Assembly (NCBI RefSeq): GCF_041821145.1
Contig: NZ_JBGUBC010000004.1
Span: 62,001-126,000 of the forward strand
DNA from: Halopenitus sp041821145
GTDB lineage: Archaea > Halobacteriota > Halobacteria > Halobacteriales > Haloferacaceae
DNA length: 64,000 nucleotides
Direction: 5' to 3'
The notes beneath the pieces are model-generated. The model saw only the letters and a list, made by a program, of their open reading frames with translations, searched no databases and was not told where the DNA came from. This document shows, in pieces, positions 16,019-24,044 of the stretch. The translations under genes were made by a program, and so were the position numbers. Position 1 is the first letter of the stretch. Every line of letters starts with the position of its first letter.

Positions 16019-16889
16019 TTCTACGGTCGCGGATGCCGATAGCGGTCCGGTTGGCAGCGATCGTAGCGGATCGGCCGATTTCGACGACGTTGATGATATC
16101 GATGTCGGAACGATCGACGATCCGGCCGTCGAACGCGATCGGATCGCCGGATTCATCGACGATCGGGTTCGGGAGGCTGGGGCCACCGGCGTCGTCGTGA
16201 ACCTGAGCGGCGGGCTCGACTCGACGGTGACCGCGGCCCTCGCCGTGGCGGCTCTCGGGCCCGATCGTGTCTATGGGCTCGTTTTGCCCGGTAACAAGAC
16301 CGGCGCGGTGAACGCCCGGGACGCGGAGGGACTCGCTGAAGCCCTCGGGATCGAATACGACTCGGTACATCTCCAGCCCCTCTTCTCCCAGTTCGGGAGC
16401 CTGGTTCCCGATCGATTCGACCTCCACGGCGAGCCGGCACTCACCGGGAATCTCGTCGCTCGACTCCGGATGTCGATGGCGTACCTCGCTGCCAACGCGA
16501 TGGATCGGCTCGTGATCGGTACGACGAACCGAAGCGAGCGGCTCCTCGGATACGTCACTAAATACGGTGACGGCGCCGCGGATCTCCGTCCGATCGGCCA
16601 CCTCTACAAGACCGACGTCCGTGCGCTGGCTGGGGCCCTGGATGTCCCCGAGTTCGTCACCGAAAAGCCGCCAACTGTGGGATTGTTTCCGGCCCACGAC
16701 GATCGCGACGATCTGGGGGCACCCTACGAGGTCGTCGATGCAGTGTTGTCGCTATCGGTCGATGCGGGAATGGATGCCGGAACGATCGTCGATCGACTTT
16801 CGATCGACGAGGACGTGGTCGCACGACTTCTCACCCGCCACGAGCGCACCGGTCACAAACGTTCGACGCCGGCGCTCCCCTCGTGGTAG
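16011..16889 (+). CDS. nadE: NAD synthetase, ammonia-dependent
   Basis: Last step of NAD synthesis: amidates deamido-NAD using ATP and ammonia. 292 residues; the PP-loop SGGLDST is at 66-72, and NRSERLLGYVTKYGDGAADLRPIG, typical of the family, follows. There is no glutaminase domain, so ammonia is the nitrogen donor. A 40-residue acidic N-terminal extension precedes the conserved core. Start ATG 16011, chosen from the Shine-Dalgarno GGAGGT. Preceded by an AT-rich leader. Confidence 0.94.
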   Translation: MGDSTVADADSGPVGSDRSGSADFDDVDDIDVGTIDDPAVERDRIAGFIDDRVREAGATGVVVNLSGGLDSTVTAALAVAALGPDRVYGLVLPGNKTGAVNARDAEGLAEALGIEYDSVHLQPLFSQFGSLVPDRFDLHGEPALTGNLVARLRMSMAYLAANAMDRLVIGTTNRSERLLGYVTKYGDGAADLRPIGHLYKTDVRALAGALDVPEFVTEKPPTVGLFPAHDDRDDLGAPYEVVDAVLSLSVDAGMDAGTIVDRLSIDEDVVARLLTRHERTGHKRSTPALPSW

Positions 16890-16998
16890 CGGTCCCATTT
16901 TCCCCGATTCGCCCTGTCTCCTGGTGGTGTTTCCCCCGTCCCGATCGCTCGGTGAAGCGCTACGTTCAAGTGTGATCAGTCGGTACGATTCGATGCAC

Positions 16999-17069
16999 GC
17001 GCCGTTGGTCCAGTGGTAGGACAGTGGCTTCCCAAGCCACTAGCCCGGGTTCAATTCTCGGACGGCGCA
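16999..17069 (+). tRNA. tRNA-Gly (anticodon CCC)
   Basis: 71-nt tRNA. Acceptor GCGCCGT pairs with ACGGCGC, discriminator A. Anticodon arm GTGGC-TTCCCAA-GCCAC gives CCC (17031-17033), reading GGG. D-arm TGGTCCAGTGGTAGGACA is present. The T-arm to the 3' end (from 17048) is duplicated downstream at 17229. Confidence 0.95.
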
Positions 17070-17116
17070 CTCCCTGTGGTCGTTTGTCGTCCAACTTCCC
17101 GTTCGCTCTGCTCACG
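17048..17116 (+). repeat. tRNA-Gly 3'-end repeat, copy 1
   Basis: 69 bp starting in the tRNA-Gly T-arm (GGTTCAATTCTCGG) and running 47 bp past the tRNA. Repeated at 17229-17297 with one mismatch. A further short, diverged copy of the tRNA tail (AATCTCGGATGGCGCAC) begins near 17118. Confidence 0.9.
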
Positions 17117-17228
17117 GGAATCTCGGATGGCGCACTTCTGCCGAACGAAGTGAGGCGAAATCGCCAGCGAGAATTGTAACCCTGCCAGTCGCAGCACTCG
17201 AACGGAGTGAGAGTGACCGTCTGGCTCC

Positions 17229-17297
17229 GGTTCAATTCTCGGACGGCGCACTCCCTGTGGTCGTTTGTCGTCCCACTTCCCGTTCGCTCTGCTCACG
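17229..17297 (+). repeat. tRNA-Gly 3'-end repeat, copy 2
   Basis: Second copy, offset 181 bp from the first, lacking the 5' half of the tRNA. Followed near 17300 by another degraded tail (AATCTGGACGGCAG). Duplication of a tRNA 3' end is the classic footprint of site-specific integration, but no integrase lies between the copies. Confidence 0.85.
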
Positions 17298-17363
17298 ACA
17301 ATCTGGACGGCAGAGTTTTCCGACGTAGCCTGGTGACGTCTCGACTCGTCTCGATCGGCAGTC

Positions 17364-18275
17364 TCAATCCTCTCGATCTGGGGAGGGGAGATCCCGTTTG
17401 AACTCGTCGAACTGATTCAGATCGTCGGGGAGGTCGAACTCGATCTCCCGTTCGTCCTGTCGGTTCGGAAGATCCCCGTCCTCGAGATCGACGGCGACGG
17501 ATTCCCATCCCGGCTTCACTCGAACGCTCTTTGCCGGCATACCGACCACGATGTGGTGGTCCGGGACGTCACCCTGGACGACTGCCCGTGCGCCGACGAC
17601 GCTGTTCGCACCGATCCGGCAGCCGGCACGAACCATCGAGTCGTAGGTGAGGCGTGCGCCGTCGCCGATCTCGGTGTGGTAGTTCCGGATCGAGGTCTGG
17701 TCGACGATGTCGTGGTCGTGGCTGTAAACGTGCGCGCCGTCGGAGATCGACACTTGATCGCCGATCGTCAACCGGCCGCGGTCGTCGAGGTGCACGTCGT
17801 CGTGGATCACGACGTTGTCGCCGATCTCGATGTTGTGTCCGTAGGTGAAGGTGATCCCTTTGAAGAACCGACAGTCGTCGCCGCACTCCGCGAAGAGATG
17901 GGTACCAAGCATCTGCCGGAATCGCAACGCGAAGTGGATGTTGTCGGCCATCGGCGTCGCGTCGAACTGTCGCCAGAGCCACTGGAGGTATTTGGATTGT
18001 TGGAAGGCCTCTTCGTCCTTTTCGGCGTAGTATTCCGACTCAAGCGTGGCGTTGCAGGGATCGTAACTCTGGAGTCGAACCTGTTCGGCTTTGGAAACGC
18101 GCTCGCCGTCCTGCCACGCTTCCCACGCCTCGCGATCCCCGTGGAGGTCTACCAGCACATCTCTGACGACCTCACAGGTGTCCTCCTCCGAGGAGAGGCG
18201 CTCGTCCACCTCGTCGATGAAGGTCTGAACCCCGGCCTCGGCCGTGTCGGGGAGGGACACGTGTCGCTTTGTCAT
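17364..18275 (-). CDS. Left-handed beta-helix acyltransferase (hexapeptide repeat)
   Basis: 303 residues from ATG 18275 (MTKRHVSLPD). Residues about 135-245 show hexapeptide repeats of the maltose/galactoside O-acetyltransferase type (IEIGDNVVIHDDVHLDDRG, ISDGAHVYSHDHD, IGANSVVGARAVV) with the VVGMPAKSV exit typical of the family; the His in YSHDHD is the likely catalytic base. The helical, charged first 130 residues are not part of the usual enzyme. The acceptor (sugar or other) is unknown. Divergent from the aldo/keto reductase. Confidence 0.85.
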   Translation of the reverse strand: MTKRHVSLPDTAEAGVQTFIDEVDERLSSEEDTCEVVRDVLVDLHGDREAWEAWQDGERVSKAEQVRLQSYDPCNATLESEYYAEKDEEAFQQSKYLQWLWRQFDATPMADNIHFALRFRQMLGTHLFAECGDDCRFFKGITFTYGHNIEIGDNVVIHDDVHLDDRGRLTIGDQVSISDGAHVYSHDHDIVDQTSIRNYHTEIGDGARLTYDSMVRAGCRIGANSVVGARAVVQGDVPDHHIVVGMPAKSVRVKPGWESVAVDLEDGDLPNRQDEREIEFDLPDDLNQFDEFKRDLPSPDRED

Positions 18276-18431
18276 CGGCGACCATTCCCCGCCGACCCAC
18301 AAAGGAATTCGGTTGTGCGCCGATCATGCCGAGCCGGTCAAAAACGTGTGAGTTCGCCACGTTCGGATCTGTGCCTGGCGCATCACGATCGAACCACACG
18401 CGCTAAGTGGATTGATCTCCTACGAACGCGC

Positions 18432-19493
18432 ATGCACTACCGCGAGCTCGGAGACTCGGGCGTCGAGGTCAGCGAGGTCGGTTTCGGTGCCTGGGTCGTC
18501 GGCACGGACTGGTGGGGCGACCGTAGCGAGCAGCAGGCGATCGACATGGTCCAACACGCCCTCGATCAGGGAATCACCTACTTCGATACCGGCGACGTCT
18601 ACGGCCACGGCGACTCCGAGGACCTCGTCGGGACGGCACTCGCCGAGTACCGTGATAAGGTGACGCTCGCGACGAAGATCGGATACGATTTCTACGACAA
18701 CCCGCAGGCAGGACACGGCGAACTTCCGAAGGAACTGACCCCCGAGTACCTCCGGGAGGCCTTTGACCGATCGCTCGATCGGCTTGGAACTGACCACGTC
18801 GAGTTCCTCCAGTTGCACAACGCCAACGTTGCGGAAGTGACGCCCGAGGTGCGGGACGTCCTTCGCGAGTTCAAAGCCGACGGGAAAGCCGAGGCGATCG
18901 GCTGGGCGCTGGGCCCCTCGATCGGATGGCTCGCCGAGGGTGATGCAGCCATCGAGGACGACGTCTTCGATGCCGTCCAGATGGTCTTTAACCTCCTCGA
19001 GCAAGAGCCGGGAATGCACTTCGTCGACACCGTTCGCGAACTCGATTCCGACACTTCGATCCTCGCACGAGTGCCTCACTCGTCGGGACTGCTCAACGAG
19101 CAGGTCACTCCCGAGACGGAACTCGGGGATGATGACCATCGATCACATCGGCCGGCGGAGTGGTACGAAACCGGCTGGGAGAAGGTCGAATCGATCCGCT
19201 TCCTCGAGCGGGACGGCGATCGGACGATGAGCCAGGCGGCGATCCAGTGGCTGCTTCACCACGAGGAAGTCGCCTCGGTGACGCCGACGTTCCGCACGAC
19301 GGCGGACATCGACGAGTGGGCCGCCGCCAGTGAGGTACCGCCGCTCACCGAGGCGGAGTACGACCGTGTCCAGGAGCTGTACGCGTCGAACTTCGATATC
19401 GACCGGTTCGACGGAATGGACGCGCTTCGAACCTCCGTCGAGGGCGAGGATATCGAGGCGGCCGGGCTCGATAAACGGGCCGCGTCGTACTAA
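18432..19493 (+). CDS. Aldo/keto reductase
   Basis: 353-residue NADPH-dependent oxidoreductase of the AKR superfamily. The catalytic tetrad is visible: D52 and Y57 in FDTGDVYG, K82 in LATKIGYD, H129 in EFLQLHN. The cofactor-binding end, with MSQAAIQWLLHHEEVASVTPTFRTTADIDE, is typical. Start ATG 18432 with TATA-like CGCTAAG 25-31 nt upstream; the long frame to 17553 is a shadow of the acyltransferase. Substrate unknown. Confidence 0.9.
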   Translation: MHYRELGDSGVEVSEVGFGAWVVGTDWWGDRSEQQAIDMVQHALDQGITYFDTGDVYGHGDSEDLVGTALAEYRDKVTLATKIGYDFYDNPQAGHGELPKELTPEYLREAFDRSLDRLGTDHVEFLQLHNANVAEVTPEVRDVLREFKADGKAEAIGWALGPSIGWLAEGDAAIEDDVFDAVQMVFNLLEQEPGMHFVDTVRELDSDTSILARVPHSSGLLNEQVTPETELGDDDHRSHRPAEWYETGWEKVESIRFLERDGDRTMSQAAIQWLLHHEEVASVTPTFRTTADIDEWAAASEVPPLTEAEYDRVQELYASNFDIDRFDGMDALRTSVEGEDIEAAGLDKRAASY

Positions 19494-20009
19494 TTCTCCA
19501 ACAGGGGACGGATAACTGGCGAGTGGCGAGCAGCCGGCAGTCAGTGGATCCACGACGGGTCGCCGGACACCCGCCTCGACCGTCGTGGGTGATCGGTCAG
19601 ATCATTCGGAGAGAGTGTGGCGTCCTCCGATATATACCTCCGGACGACTGTCACCTTCGGAATTGCCGATCGTGAATACCCACTGAGTTCCCGTCGAAAC
19701 CAACCGACGGAAGCGCTTCCGACCGGTAACTCTTCAGTTACGCTCCGCTCTCGTTTCACGTGATGAAACACCGCGACGATCGCATCCGAAACGGGCGGCT
19801 CGGGAAAAAACCCATCGTCACACGGGGCTCGGTGGGGGTAACCCTTCGTCACCGCCGCCCAACGGGAGTAGGACGCCCCGGGCCTTCAGTCGACCGATCC
19901 GCCGAAGAATCTCCATTCGATCAGGGAAACGGATAGTGACATCCCGATGTGTCCGCCGGACATCTCCGCTATCGTCGGGGTTTTGACTACGCACCCGAAA
20001 TCGACGGGT
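19494..20009. other. 516-bp stretch without a secure gene
   Basis: Contains a TATA-like GATATATAC near 19639, an inverted repeat GTTTCA-CGTGA-TGAAAC (19753-19769), and a 57-codon ORF at 19763-19936. No tRNA or recognised ncRNA fold seen. Confidence 0.6.
19763..19936 (+). CDS. Possible small basic protein, 57 residues
   Basis: ATG 19763 opens a 57-codon frame ending TAG at 19934-19936. The product is Arg/Lys-rich (begins MKHRDDRIRNGRLGKKP), unusual in an acidic proteome, and its start overlaps an inverted repeat. No homologue is known to me; low confidence because arginine-rich frames also arise as shadows in GC-rich DNA. Confidence 0.2.
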   Translation: MKHRDDRIRNGRLGKKPIVTRGSVGVTLRHRRPTGVGRPGPSVDRSAEESPFDQGNG

Positions 20010-20765
20010 ATGGAACTGTTCGCGGTCCCGGATCTCCCCGAGATCCGGGAGGGTGACGACCTCGCCGCCCTGATCGACGATCGGGTCGATCTCCGCCCCG
20101 ACGATGTCGTCTGTGTGGCAAGCACGGTCGTCTCAAAGGCGGAGGGACGCGTCTACGACTACGAGGCGTTCCCGCCCGGCCCGCGCGCTCGCGAGATCGC
20201 CGACCGACTCGAGACGATCTCCGGCGATCGAAAGGACCCGCGATTCGCCCAGGCGGTCCTTGAGGAATCCACCGAGGTTCTCATCGAGGCGCCATTTTTG
20301 TTGACGGCCACGCGGTTCGGTCACGTCGGCGTCAACGCTGGGATCGACCGCTCCAACGTCCCCGGCGGGGACCTCCTGTTGCTCCCCGAGCGGCCCTCCG
20401 AGAGCGCAGCGCGGATCCGCTCCGGGATCGCGGCGGACCGCGTGATCGTCACGGACACCTGCGGACGTCCGTTTCGCCACGGCCAACGCGGGGTCGCGAT
20501 CGGCTGGTCCGGACTGCAAGCCAGCCGCGATTGGCGCGGTGAGACCGATCGCGATGGGAGAGAACTCGGCGTCACGGTCGAAAACGTGATCGACGAACTC
20601 GCGGCGGCCGCGAATCTCGTCGCTGGCGAGGGCGACGGGGGCACTCCGGTCGTCGTCGTTCGTGACTTCGAGTTCGGCGACCACGTCGGTTCCGACGCGC
20701 ACTTTCGTGAGATAGACGGCGATCTCGTCCGCCAGGCCATTCGCGAGTGGACCCACGAGACCTGA
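20010..20765 (+). CDS. cofE: Coenzyme F420-0:L-glutamate ligase
   Basis: Adds glutamates to F420-0 to form F420-2. 251 residues from ATG 20010 (MELFAVPDLPEI); the frame is open to 19947 but the family begins here. Family features include DVVCVASTVVSKAEGR, RFGHVGVNAGIDRSN and VTDTCGRPFRHGQRGVAIG. Followed 50 bp later by an F420-dependent oxidoreductase, so cofactor maturation and use are adjacent. Other cof genes are not in the window. Confidence 0.93.
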   Translation: MELFAVPDLPEIREGDDLAALIDDRVDLRPDDVVCVASTVVSKAEGRVYDYEAFPPGPRAREIADRLETISGDRKDPRFAQAVLEESTEVLIEAPFLLTATRFGHVGVNAGIDRSNVPGGDLLLLPERPSESAARIRSGIAADRVIVTDTCGRPFRHGQRGVAIGWSGLQASRDWRGETDRDGRELGVTVENVIDELAAAANLVAGEGDGGTPVVVVRDFEFGDHVGSDAHFREIDGDLVRQAIREWTHET

Positions 20766-20815
20766 CGAGGAATCGCGATCGACGACGAAGAGAGACTCCA
20801 TCACCCCCTTCAGAC

Positions 20816-21826
20816 ATGTTCGGAATCGAACTCACCCCGGAACACGAACTGGATCGACTGGTCGATCTCGGCGTCGCCGCCGAATCGGCCGGTTACGACG
20901 CCGTCTTTGCGACGTGTCACTACAACAATCGCGACCCGTGGTCGTTCCTCTCGCGGCTCGCCACCGAGACGGAGACGGTGCGGTTAGGTCCCGGCGTCGT
21001 CAACCCTCTTGAGACGCACCCCGTCACGATCGCCTCGCGGGTCGCGACCCTGGATGAGGTCTCCGATGGCCGGGGCCTTTTCGGGATCGGACCCGGCGAT
21101 CCCTCGACGCTCCGAAACCTCGGTCTCTCCGACGAACGGGGACTTCGTCCCGTCCTGGAGGCCTTTCGCGCTGCGAGACGGTTGTGGGACGGTGACCGGA
21201 TCGACCACGAAGGGACTTTCGAGGCCGACGCCGCCGGGCTCAACTACCGACCGCCACAGGGCTCCGATCTCCCGGTTTTCGTCGGCGGGGAGGGGCCCCA
21301 CATGTGTCGGATGGCGGCTAAACACGCGGACGGACTGCTGTTCAACGGCTCGCATCCGGCCGATCTTCGCTGGGCGCGCGAACGGGTCGCGGAGGGACTT
21401 GCTGAACGCTCCGACTCCCGTGGCAGGTTCCGGCTACTCGCGTACGCTAGCATCAGCATCGCGGAGGATGCCGCCGCCGCTCGCGCGGCGGCCCGTCCAG
21501 CGGTTGCGTTCATCACCGCCGGCGCGGCGCCTCCCGTCCTCGATCGCCACGGGATCGACGCCGGAACGGCAAACGCGATCGGCGGCCACATCAGCGCCGG
21601 CGAGTTCTCGACGGCCTTCGATGCCGTCACACCCGCAATGATCGACGCCTTCTGTATCGCGGGGACGCCGGCGGACGTCACTGAACGCGCCGAAGCCATT
21701 CTCGAGTACGCTGACGGGATCGTCGTCGGATCGCCGCTTGGACCGGATCTCGAGGCCGCCGTCGACCTCGCGGCGGAAGCGATCCGTGATGTCGTCCACC
21801 GTTCGTCCGGCTCAGCTCCCGAGTGA
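20816..21826 (+). CDS. F420-dependent LLM-class oxidoreductase (Mer-like)
   Basis: 336-residue TIM-barrel luciferase-like flavin/F420 oxidoreductase, similar to methylenetetrahydromethanopterin reductase. Start ATG 20816 (MFGIELTPEHE). Features: RLGPGVVNPLETHPVTIASRVATLDE, GLFGIGPGDPSTL and PVFVGGEGPHMCRMAA. Haloarchaea do not make methane; homologues have been linked to C1-folate metabolism or to unknown F420 reactions (from memory), so the substrate is left open. Stop overlaps the convergent small membrane gene by 15 bp. Confidence 0.88.
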   Translation: MFGIELTPEHELDRLVDLGVAAESAGYDAVFATCHYNNRDPWSFLSRLATETETVRLGPGVVNPLETHPVTIASRVATLDEVSDGRGLFGIGPGDPSTLRNLGLSDERGLRPVLEAFRAARRLWDGDRIDHEGTFEADAAGLNYRPPQGSDLPVFVGGEGPHMCRMAAKHADGLLFNGSHPADLRWARERVAEGLAERSDSRGRFRLLAYASISIAEDAAAARAAARPAVAFITAGAAPPVLDRHGIDAGTANAIGGHISAGEFSTAFDAVTPAMIDAFCIAGTPADVTERAEAILEYADGIVVGSPLGPDLEAAVDLAAEAIRDVVHRSSGSAPE

Positions 21827-22033
21827 CGGGAACTCGATGCCGACCTCGTTCGCCAGCGCGCCGACCACGAGGTAGGCGAACGCGAGCACGGACACGATGA
21901 TCAGAACCTGTCCGACGGCGACGGAAACGATCGAGAGCGGATCCCCGGTACCGACCACGTTCTCGAGGAAGATCGTGATGAGTCGAGGGACGTCGCCGAC
22001 GAGCTCGGTGATGAATTCCACCGGTGTGTACAT
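21812..22033 (-). CDS. Small membrane protein, 73 residues
   Basis: Hydrophobic small protein starting ATG 22033 with a strong transmembrane helix at about residues 38-62 (VAVGQVLIIVSVLAFAYLVVG) and an amphipathic first half (EFITELVGDVPRLITIFLENVVG). Divergent from the site-2 protease gene and convergent with the F420 enzyme. Codon bias and the clean start support it as real. Function unknown; the neighbour suggests a possible membrane-quality link (inference). Confidence 0.65.
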   Translation of the reverse strand: MYTPVEFITELVGDVPRLITIFLENVVGTGDPLSIVSVAVGQVLIIVSVLAFAYLVVGALANEVGIEFPSLGS

Positions 22034-22164
22034 ACGATAATTTACGTCGCGGGGGGTCCTAACTGCTGTGGAATTCCGGGCGACACCGTGGCCGGGGGAC
22101 GTTGGTTCACTCCTTCCGCAGCCGATCCGATCCCCTTACCCGATCCGACGGCAAACACGGACCA

Positions 22165-23943
22165 ATGAGTACCCTGCTGTGGATCTTGACCGGGGTTCTC
22201 GCCTACACCGCGATCGCGATGTGGCTTCGCAACCGCGGGATGCTCCCCGAGTCAGTTCGGGTCTCCGGGCCCCTGACGACGATCCACACGACGCGCGGCC
22301 GAGTCCTCCTCGACCGACTCGCACGTCCGAAACGGTTCCTGCGGGCGATCGCGAACCTCGGCGTCGGCGTTGCGCTCGTCGTCATGGCTGGGACGTTCCT
22401 GATTTTGATCTTCAACGCCGTGGAGATCCTCACGAACCCCCCCGCTCCGACCGGGATCAACACGCCCCAAAACGTCCTCATCATCCCCGGCGTCAACGAA
22501 TTCCTCCCCCTTTCGGTCGCCGTCGAGATCGTCTTCGGCCTGTTGGTCGCGCTCGTCGTTCACGAAGGGGCCCACGGGCTGTTGTGCCGCGTCGAGGACA
22601 TCGATATCGACTCGATGGGCGTTGCACTCTTCACGCTGTTGCCGATCGGAGCGTTCGTCGAGCCCGACGAAGAGTCAACGAAACGAGCCGATCGTGGGAG
22701 CCGAACCCGGATGTTCGCCGCCGGCGTCACCGCGAATCTCCTCGTCGTCATCCTCGCGTTCGGCCTGCTTTTCGTCCCGATCGCGGGCGCAGTATCCGTT
22801 GCATCCGGTGCCGCCGTCGGTGGCGCTTATCCGGGGTCGCCGGCTGCCGAGGCCGGCGTCTCGCCCGGTGACCGGATCGTCGCCGTCGACGGTCGATCCG
22901 TTGAAAGCTCCGAGCAACTCCAGCGTGTTCTCTCGGAGAACCCGAACGAGCGCGTCGACATCTCGCTTCACGACGGAAGCGAACGGACCGTCGACCGTCG
23001 ACTGCTCGTGACCGGTGTCGCCTCGATATCGCCGCTTTCGGGCGAGGACGGTCTCTCGACCAACGACACGATCGCTGCCGTTGACGGCGATCCGGTTCGC
23101 ACGGAGGCCGCCCTTCGGACGGCCGTCCAAGACGGGGAGATTCACACGTTCGAGACGGCCGAGGGAACCACGGTTGAAGGGCCAGTCGGCGCACTCGTTG
23201 CGGTCGTTCCGGACGCTCCCTTCGACGCGGCTGGGGCTCCGGCCACGGAGCACGCAGTCGTCACCTCGGTGGGCGGCGATCGCGTCGTGGATCAGCAGGA
23301 GCTGAGCGAGGCCATCGACGCGCGGGAACCGAACGAGCGGGTTACGATCGTCGCCTACGTTGATGGCGATCGCGAGGAATACGACGTCCAGCTCGGATCG
23401 ATCGAAGACGACGGCTCCGACGACGAGGGTGCCTATCTCGGCGTCCAGATCGCTGGCGGGACGAGCGGCGTGACCGTCGACAGCCTCGGCATACGGACGT
23501 ATCCGGCCGACCAGTACCTCTCGATGTTGACCGGGACTGCGAGCGACTCGCTCATCGGAACGCTGCTGCTCGTCACGGTCCTTCCGTTCTACTCGATCGT
23601 CGATCCCGCAACGGAGTTCAACTTCGCGGGGTTCGTCGGGACGAACATCCCGTTCTATGAGGTGTCAGGGCCGCTCGCGGCTCTGGGCGATCCGGCCCTC
23701 TTCCTCGCCGCGAACCTCCTGTTTTGGACGGGGTGGATCAACCTCCAGCTGGCCTTCTTCAACTGCATCCCCGCCTTCCCGCTCGACGGCGGCCGCATTC
23801 TCCGAACCGCCACGGAGGCCGTGGTCTCGCGGCTTCCTGTCGATTCGAAATCACGGCTCACACGGGCGATCACGACCGCGATCGGCGTGACGATGCTTGC
23901 GGCGCTTTCGGTGATGATCTTCGGCCCGGTACTGCTTCAGTGA
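22165..23943 (+). CDS. Site-2 protease family (M50) zinc metalloprotease with PDZ domains
   Basis: 592-residue intramembrane protease. Start ATG 22165. Zinc motif HEGAH at 133-137 within a hydrophobic segment, and the distal Asp in IPAFPLDGG near 540. Between them lie two PDZ-like modules (about 215-300 and 300-410, with PGSPAAEAGVSPGDRIVAVDG) and a further extracytoplasmic part. RseP/S2P-type enzymes cut membrane-bound regulators or clear leader peptides; the client here is unknown. All key catalytic residues are present. Confidence 0.92.
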   Translation: MSTLLWILTGVLAYTAIAMWLRNRGMLPESVRVSGPLTTIHTTRGRVLLDRLARPKRFLRAIANLGVGVALVVMAGTFLILIFNAVEILTNPPAPTGINTPQNVLIIPGVNEFLPLSVAVEIVFGLLVALVVHEGAHGLLCRVEDIDIDSMGVALFTLLPIGAFVEPDEESTKRADRGSRTRMFAAGVTANLLVVILAFGLLFVPIAGAVSVASGAAVGGAYPGSPAAEAGVSPGDRIVAVDGRSVESSEQLQRVLSENPNERVDISLHDGSERTVDRRLLVTGVASISPLSGEDGLSTNDTIAAVDGDPVRTEAALRTAVQDGEIHTFETAEGTTVEGPVGALVAVVPDAPFDAAGAPATEHAVVTSVGGDRVVDQQELSEAIDAREPNERVTIVAYVDGDREEYDVQLGSIEDDGSDDEGAYLGVQIAGGTSGVTVDSLGIRTYPADQYLSMLTGTASDSLIGTLLLVTVLPFYSIVDPATEFNFAGFVGTNIPFYEVSGPLAALGDPALFLAANLLFWTGWINLQLAFFNCIPAFPLDGGRILRTATEAVVSRLPVDSKSRLTRAITTAIGVTMLAALSVMIFGPVLLQ

Positions 23944-24044
23944 CGTCTGGTGGCGTCGGCTGAGGGCGTCCTCACTTCGGTTCGAACGACTACGTTTGCT
24001 CCGTCGAACGCAACCCTTACCGCTTGCGGCCGCGGAGACGGGAT

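Noticed and set aside
16966..17296. Minus-strand frames over the tRNA-Gly repeats
   Set aside because: Two overlapping frames are copies of the repeated tRNA-derived DNA and encode nothing recognisable.
17229..17297. Second tRNA-Gly gene
   Set aside because: Only the T-arm and 3' acceptor are present; no D-arm, anticodon arm or 5' acceptor.
17553..18431. Upstream extension of the aldo/keto reductase
   Set aside because: Antisense shadow of the acyltransferase; the family begins at ATG 18432 with a promoter-like box.
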